Positions 57,440-64,000 of a stretch of DNA of 64,000 nucleotides are shown here, piece by piece (positions within the stretch are counted from its first letter, which is position 1; each line of letters opens with the position of its first letter). Under the pieces are notes generated by a model. That model made no database searches. It worked only from the letters and a program-made list of their open reading frames with translations, and had not been told where the DNA came from. The DNA lies in NCBI GenBank assembly GCA_029204225.1, contig CM055111.1:27732340-27796339 (forward strand), written 5' to 3'. The translations under genes and the position numbers were made by a program. The stretch is from Diphasiastrum complanatum (lineage: Eukaryota > Streptophyta > Lycopodiopsida > Lycopodiales > Lycopodiaceae).

Positions 57440-58870
57440 TGTCAAATGAATGAACAATTGTTCCCCGACGGAGACACCTAACCGTAATTGGCTTACTTCT
57501 ACTCAATGTTATGTTGTGCTAGTCTATCTTAGACTTGGTACGCTACTACGCTTTTGGACATTCCAATATTTAGAATCGGGGCATGATGGCCTTTTTTGGT
57601 TTGCTGAAACCGCAAGTACCTTCCTTCTCAAGGTGGATCCAATCTTGGTTTGCGCTTTAGCTGTGTGCCTGCAGCCTCAACATTGGGCCCTCGACTTATT
57701 ATACTCAGAACCAAGGCATGTGGGGTCCAAGGATCATCTATAAAAATGTACTCAAACTTCTAGGAACCAGTCTTTGGTGAAGCAGCTAGATCATGTGCAG
57801 GGACATGTACTACTTGTGTGAAGGGGTGTGACCTTTTGGAAAGGGAGTGTTTTTTGTCAAAATTGTGTGAACCCTCAAAGGGACACATGCCTTGGAACAT
57901 TGGATGTGACTCTTGGCCTTAACATATCGTTATTAACCTAATAAAACAAATATTACATCAACTAAGAAAAGTAGGTCACACGTTTCAATGTGTGAAGAGT
58001 TACATGTCACACATATGTGTATGGCATGACACAAGTTTGTAGATGCCTTGCTTGAAGTAGGAATTATGACATGATGTTCCTTATAAGGATCTTGATTTTT
58101 TACTTCGTCTTAATTTTGACATATGGAATACCTTAGATGTTGTAAACTGTGAAAGGCTAATTGTTAGGCCCCAGTTGTGGCCCTAATGTATCCACCCCGG
58201 AAGGGTCAGTGTCCAAGTAGGTCAAGTGGTCAGTGTAGGCACCCGACGATGTTATCAGTCATTGGTTGTGTCACTGTAGGTGACCTGGTGAGTACAGTCG
58301 TGCCACTAGTTGTGCGGCAAGGTGTGTAGATCAGATGCGCAACAGAGTCAGCTGTCCATTCTACTTTCATTGGCTCCTTAGTGAGATTTTTGTGGTTACA
58401 TTTGGTGGAGCTTGACCAAGCTGAGTCCTTTTTCATCCTTTTGCAATCCTTTTGTTTCACTGATAAATTCTTATTGCACTTGACCATTGACTATATAAGA
58501 GGAACTTGTATGCCTGGTTTCATGCTGTTTTAACTTATGGTAATAGGGGCAGATACTCAAGAGTCAATTCACATTTTGTTTTCCAGTAAATACTGTCTAA
58601 GGAGATTGCATGTAATTTGAACAATACTGAGCTACAGTGTGTAACTTTCACATAGCTTGCAACTGTAGCGCAAGACAAGAACAACCCTTTATTGACTGTT
58701 TCAGCCTTTTCCTCATGGTTTAACAGATGGAAAAAGAATTCTAATGTTCTATGTTAACATATATGCTATATTTGTGGCCATAATTATAGATTTTGTTACT
58801 CAAGTGGCAGCATTCCTTGTTAATAATCCGATTGCAAGCTGTATTTAACAAGTGCTAAAAAATCCCACTT
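57440..58870. other. Right part of DUF547 intron 6, nothing recognised
   Basis: Short ORFs only. No transposon motif or repeat identified. Confidence 0.5.
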
Positions 58871-58877
58871 GATGCAG

Positions 58878-59549
58878 GCTGTTGTTAAAGCAGCTGTCAG
58901 AGGTTGACCCAAGATGCATGACACATGCAGAAAAGCTAGCTTTTTGGATAAACTTATACAATGCTCTTGTAATGCATGTAAGGTCCCTGACCTGTCTGCC
59001 AAAAAGTACTGTCTAAAATGCAACATCCACGTCTTGCTAGTTGCAAAGTTTAAAAGTCAAAATCCTTGATCCTGCAAATTCTCAAGTTTGCCGCTGTTTT
59101 TGAAATGTCTGAGAGACCTTATTGATAGTTTCAACTGTAGCATTAGAGATTTCACCTGCTAAAATTGTCTTCATGATATCACCTTTGTTTTTCCATACTA
59201 GTTATAGTTAGATTGTTCATTTACTCGTCAATAGCATGTCTGTGTGAACTATATTTTCGTCATTTTGCAGGCTTATCTAGCATATGGTGTCCCAAAGAGC
59301 GTCTTGAAGTTTGTTTCAGCCATTCAGAAGGTCTATTCTGATACCACTTAGGCATGATGTGCATTACTGCATGAAGATTTCATGTTCTGGACTTCAAACT
59401 GGAGTATCCTCAGCAATTGCTAGAAAATTTTGTAGTTTGACTTGAATATATTGCAGGCTTCTTACAATGTTGGCGGTTATTCCCTGAATGCTTTCTCTAT
59501 TGAGTATGCTATGCTGAGGGGAAAAGTAACAACCCGGAGACCTCAGCTT
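58878..59549 (+). CDS. MIP1-leucine-zipper/DUF547 protein, exons 7-9 (DUF547 core, gene continues)
   Basis: 58878-58977 completes the split Arg codon from exon 6 (phase 2) and reads LSEVDPRCMTHAEKLAFWIN LYNALVMH. 59271-59330 reads AYLAYGVPKSVLKFVSAIQK. 59457-59549 reads ASYNVGGYSLNAFSIEYAML then RGKVTTRRPQL. These are the diagnostic 'EKLAFWINiYNALvMHaYL' and 'YNVGGhs...iE' blocks of DUF547. All borders are GT/AG and the frame is kept. The following DUF547 blocks (a FALCCGSHSSP-like motif) are not found between 59550 and 64000, so the gene either continues past the right edge or is truncated. Intron 6, 51307-58877, is 7.6 kb. Confidence 0.85.
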
Positions 59550-61030
59550 GTAAGCCTCTAATTTCCAAGATTATCCTATGATTCACCTGTATTCTGCTCA
59601 AAGTTACCTATTGTCTGCGCAGTCATGGTTGGTAAATGCTATGTAACCTAGTTGAGCCCAATAATATCAAAACTTTAATGCATCTCATAAACCATGCAAA
59701 ATCATCACAGTGAAAGTACTTAACAAGCTACAAGTAGTTTTAATGTTCTTGTGAACGTTCTAGCTCTAAGAAGGGAAACCAAATTTAAATAGGCTGAAAT
59801 TCATACAAGATTGGTCACAAGTTAACACAAGGGGCCCAAATTCTAACACAACGGCCCAAATACAAGTAAGTGATGTAAAATAAGGACACGAGGCTTCATT
59901 CTCAAGCAGCTACTGTAAAATGCTTGTAAGTCTCGCCTGTATTAGAATTTTAATGGGGAAATAACATTGTGTTGAATGAAAACCAATAGAGCCTCTAATT
60001 GCAGATGACTATGAATGGTGCAATGACAACTGCTCCTCTAGCACAGATGCTTCATTCAAGAGCACAGAAAAACCGCAGAAGACTTTTTAGATTTCCAAGT
60101 AAATTAATTAATAGATCTGTGTTGCCACTGAACTGGGAAATCAACAATAGCTATGCGATGGTGTTGACGAATCTGTGCACGGAGTAAAGCAGTTTTAAGA
60201 CATTGATGAAGATCATAGGCCTGAACTGCCACTGCACTGGGACCATCACTTATTTGATGATATTCACGGACATGTGCCTGGAGAATAGCATTGAAGATCA
60301 TCATCACCTTTCCTTCACATTTGGGAACATTGGGACATAGTATAAAGCCCCTGCCAATTGTTCAGTTGCTAGACCAGAACTGTGGTTTTACAGAACCATA
60401 GAGCATTGGACATACAATCAACCACCTGTGACCCAAGAGTAGATCATAATCCTGTGATGACCTCAACTCATTGCACTAGCATCACTGAACAATCAACTAA
60501 GCCATCCACCTCATGGAGGAGTGCCTCACCTAGTCCGTGGATGATCGATCACTAAGAGCTCTCATCAGTTTAGGCCCAAACTGATTCAAAAAATCCAACT
60601 GATACCACTAATACCCCTTACTTGCCATGCAGCTGCTCCCACCTGCCTAGTTTTCATGTCCCTGATTGACCCCAGGTTACCACTCTAGTTATAGCCTAAC
60701 CTCGTTTCCACCAAGTACCAAAGGATGTGGCAGTGTCTCACTCACCTTTCTCTATGATCCAGCACATATCAGGTCTTGAAGGAGCACTGGATGAAAGAGG
60801 TCCTCAACCTGGCCCTATTTCATCCTTGGATGTAAGTAAATCACTTTCATGCAAATTGGCCTTCAGCCTGCTGCACTTTGTTTTCTACTACCCAAAGCAT
60901 TGACTTGTTAAATAGTTTCTAGTGGAATGACATAACATGCTAACATATTATCTAGCGATGTGGGGGTGTCCAGTCCCAGTGACACCTATCCCAATCAGAT
61001 TTAATATGTTTGTAGAGTTCTGCAACATGG
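59550..61030. other. DUF547 intron 9 or 3' flank, first part
   Basis: 60122-60300 has two imperfect copies (about 95 bp) of CTGCCACTG.ACTGGGA... ending ATTGAAGATCAT. A possible exon-like segment at 60763-60831 (cag|CACATATCAG to TTGGAT|GTAAGT) stays open for 23 codons but does not resemble DUF547. Otherwise nothing. Confidence 0.4.
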
Positions 61031-61036
61031 ACTATG

Positions 61037-61765
61037 TGTTACGTCCACGTCCTGCATAATAGGATTCGGCATAATCCTAGACTTGGATACATGGTACTCC
61101 AATAAGTGAGATTATTGGTTACACCTTGTTATTCCGAACTAGGCTAGAAATGTAATTAATAACCCTGTGAGGGCCCAGTTACATTAGTGGAGCTAGTGCA
61201 TAAGTTAGGACGGCTACAGGCATGTGGAGTATCAATAGTAATGAAAAGCACGTTTGGGAATTTACCTAGCTTGCACATGCACAGGAGATGCTGGGGCCTA
61301 TATATCCTAGTGGGAACTCACCCTCCTACCATTCCAGAGTGTGGTTTTCATTACTATTGATACTTTACACATGCCTATAGCCGTCCCAACCAATGCACTG
61401 GCTCCACTAATGTTATGAGATTGTAATAGTGCCGAACCAACAGTACTTCTAGGTGAAGCTAACCAAGGAGGCAGAGGACGGTGTAAGTCAGAGGTATGCA
61501 TGCATGCCATGCAGTAGGTATGAGGGCCAATAATACCCATGCAGACACATGCATGATAGTAGGGGGCCATGCAATCCTTCATTGAGAGGCTAGGAACCCG
61601 CATGCATGAGTAACCCATGCATGCAGTGTGAACGGTGGGTGTCAGCAGCAACTACCACCTACCAAATCCATGCAAACTCAGATTAGGCTAGGAGGGGCAT
61701 TCTATAAGAGAGTGCATTGGCTGGGTGGATCAGACTAGTCTACGTGGTTACGCTGTTCCTAAGAC
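61037..61765 (+). mobile_element. Putative Gypsy-type LTR with an internal foldback
   Basis: It starts TGTTACGTCCACG, like the TGTTACAAACACG start of the 41065 LTR. Just before its end, CTAGGAGGGGC and GGCTGGGTGGATCAG match the 41.3-41.4 kb sequence. A PBS-like TGGTATCCGAGC follows at 61766-61777. The last bases are AAGAC rather than CA, so the boundary is unsure. Inside, 61181-61251 and 61340-61413 are inverted copies (about 88% identical by eye). Confidence 0.45.
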
Positions 61766-61779
61766 TGGTATCCGAGCTC

Positions 61780-62920
61780 TGTTGATTCTTGTGCTATCAG
61801 AAAAGTGATTTGGGAGACAGGACTGAGTGGGTTGGGCGCCCTTCACTCGCGTTTTTAGCGGCCTCTTGGCCGTTTTTCCAGCGCGTTTCCAAGGAGAGGT
61901 TCACAGCTCATTTTCAGGGTATTCATTAGTTATTCCAGTGAGCTGTTAAGGGAATTTCCAGCGCATTTAGAGAGGAGTTTTCCAACGTTTTGCCACTGAT
62001 TTTCAGCGAATAGATGAGGTAAAATTGTTGCTAATTGGGCACATTTCTGGTCTGCAAAGCCATCCCTCTGTCCTTGTGTTGATTGCAAATCCAACATCCA
62101 TTTATGAGTGGTTAATGCATGTATCTGGTGAGGTGATAGTGGGCGCATTTTAGCCAGAAATCCAGCCCCAATAATGACCTAGTTCCAATTAGATCGACTA
62201 GCACATTCTCAACAAGCAAGCGCAGCATTTACCAGTGCTTTCTCAACAAGGAACCTCAGCATTTTTCTGAGGTTTTCTAGCGCACTTTTTCTGGTCTTTT
62301 TCAGTGCTCTCTGAGAACAAACGTTCAACGTGAATGTTTTCCCAAGAACTTGTTGGACGTTTTTTTGGCCAGCAATCTGTGAGACAAGTCACGTGCACTT
62401 TCTGCTGCTTGTATCAACACAGATTAGCCTCTTCACAGTGAGTTTTAGGATCATATTCTCAGCACTGGTCAAACTGCAAATTTTACGGAATTCAACGACC
62501 AATTGGCATCAATACCATCTGCGGTTGGGTGTTGCTTGCCTGGCAAATCAGCAAATTTCTGGCATTGATCAGGACGCACCTCCCTGCAGATTCAGCGCAT
62601 CAGTTCTAGTGGGAATGGGCATAGACTACTGCAAAAATTAGCAAACCCTGCAGCAGATCCAGCGCATTTGTTTCTGCAAAATTTTGGGACTTTCTTGGGC
62701 AATTCCAATGCTCTTCTCGAACAAAATTTTGGGATATCTATCAGGCATCTAGCATGCTTTTGTGGATAGACAGACACCATAATTTGTTAGCAGATCTAGA
62801 GCACTTCAACAAGCATCTGGGTAGCAGGAAACCAGTGCTTTTCTGGCTGCAATTGGAGGGCACCTGCTGGAAAATCAGTGCTCCCCCAGTAGATCCTCTA
62901 CATTTTCTCTAGTGAGAAGT
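61780..62920. other. Stretch rich in TTTTCCAGCGCATTT-like words
   Basis: Diverged words such as TTTCCAGCGC(A/G)TTT, TTTCAGTGCTC and CCTCAGCATTTTTC recur about 15 times. It may be the leader of the element whose LTR ends at 61765. No gag is recognisable. Confidence 0.4.
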
Positions 62921-64000
62921 GTTGATGAGTTAAAAGCCCAAGCATTAACAGTCAAATGGATGTCGTAAACAGTATCTTCAATTAGAAATTGAAGAAGATG
63001 GATTAAAAGTAACCATAGCTAACTTGCAATCAAATCAACATCAATCATTTGTTGATTTGAAACATTAGCTTTTTGATCTAGCTAAGGGCACCGTATTTAG
63101 TGCTTCTTAGTTATCAGCACCTAGCAGTTCTTAGTTACCAGTTCTTCCATAAATCTTTCAGATTGAGGAGAATATGTCATTAGGTCTATTCCTAGTAATT
63201 TCAAAGACCTAAAGCAGCCTACATTTAATGACATAGAAAAGGACAGAAATACCAACATCCTACAAACTTCCCTCAGCAAGTAGAAAAATGTTCAAGTAAA
63301 TGAATATGAACCAGATTCCCTTGCAAAGTTAGGGGGTTGGATTAGTTTTAAAGTGTTGAAAGAGAACAGCCTTTCTTTGCAAGTTTTCAAGTATTGGGTG
63401 TACCGTCCCTTAAAAAGCATTCTTTCGATTTGCAACTTAAGAAGATTAGATAACTTGCTCAGGAGTAGTATCTCCGAGGTGAACCATTTTACAGACATTA
63501 GACTGGTTTACTAGCTTAGTCATTTCTGTGTAAGTTAAAGAAGTTCAACCAGTTTCTTGAAAGTAAAGATACATGGGATTATGGGTTAGTTACCTTTATC
63601 ACTATCCCATGAGTAGACCTTAATATAGCCCAAAAGACGAGCCAAAAGATGTGGTGAGTTACAGTGTAAACTTTCACTGACGCTTCGACAACTCAAATGG
63701 AAAGAGTAAATGAAAGAAAGGAAATAGTGTTGGATCTTGATTTGTTCACAATTTCATTTCTAGATCTTCACTAGGTCTAATAGCTGCATGCATTAAGTTG
63801 AAATAAAAAATACCAGAAGCACCTTTGGAGATCGATAACTAGAGCCAAAAAGTAAGAAGACATTGGAATTATATTTCTCATAAGGATGATAATATTTGAA
63901 GGGCCTTTTTCTTTGTGTGCACTTAACCTTGACCATTTTCTCGCGCAAAACGAAGTCATGCATAGACTTTTTATCTTGTCTTCATATAAGTGATGCTTAT
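62921..64000. other. Right edge, nothing recognised
   Basis: AT-rich, short ORFs only. Expected further DUF547 exons were looked for and not found. Confidence 0.5.

Noticed and set aside
60763-60831. Exon-like open segment with good AG and GTAAGT borders
   Set aside because: Only 23 codons and no similarity to the next DUF547 blocks.

Overview
The window is nuclear DNA of a land plant. The evidence is two intron-bearing plant genes, Copia primer-binding sites matching the plant initiator-Met tRNA (TGGTATCAGAG), and decayed Copia, Gypsy, chromovirus, L1-type LINE, Helitron and hAT-like sequence making up most of the rest. At least 18 long (GA)n/(CT)n tracts, minisatellites and large introns suggest a repeat-rich, large-genome lineage. 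Species cannot be read from the window; a fern or other non-seed plant is possible but only a guess.

Layout. 1-5622 (- strand): a chloroplast-targeted class I SAM-dependent methyltransferase gene in small exons, running off the left edge. 5.6-9.7 kb: intergenic repeats and Gypsy gag and protease debris. 9.8-16.6 kb: two Copia elements on the - strand, the second nearly complete from PBS to polypurine tract but dead. 16.6-24 kb: gene-free, AT-rich, with a 147-bp duplication and an array of units carrying inverted GAATTCGC arms. 24.2-24.4 kb: the C-terminus of a Helitron helicase. 25.4-29 kb and 35.5-37.7 kb: two Gypsy copies with the same layout, integrase followed by an extra coiled-coil, Pro/Gln-rich ORF. 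29-31.8 kb: a Copia 5' LTR followed by a 2-kb higher-order minisatellite. 34.5-40.1 kb: a complex rearrangement made of a 0.65-kb direct duplication and a 0.44-kb inverted duplication whose ends lie at (GA)n tracts. 40.4-45 kb: a chromovirus 3' end and Copia fragments. 46.1-64 kb (+ strand): a plant gene for a MIP1-leucine-zipper/DUF547 protein. It has an ACGTGG-rich upstream region, nine recognised exons and a 7.6-kb intron holding an antisense LINE and two hAT-like elements. Its 3' end is not recognised before the right edge.

The two genes are not obviously connected in function. All transposon ORFs carry stops or frameshifts and look inactive. I found no clear new biological system. The observations most worth following up are the GA-tract-bounded rearrangement, the repeated extra ORF downstream of Gypsy integrase, the hAT-like element with a perfect 8-bp target duplication, and the dense ACGTGG cluster upstream of the DUF547 gene.
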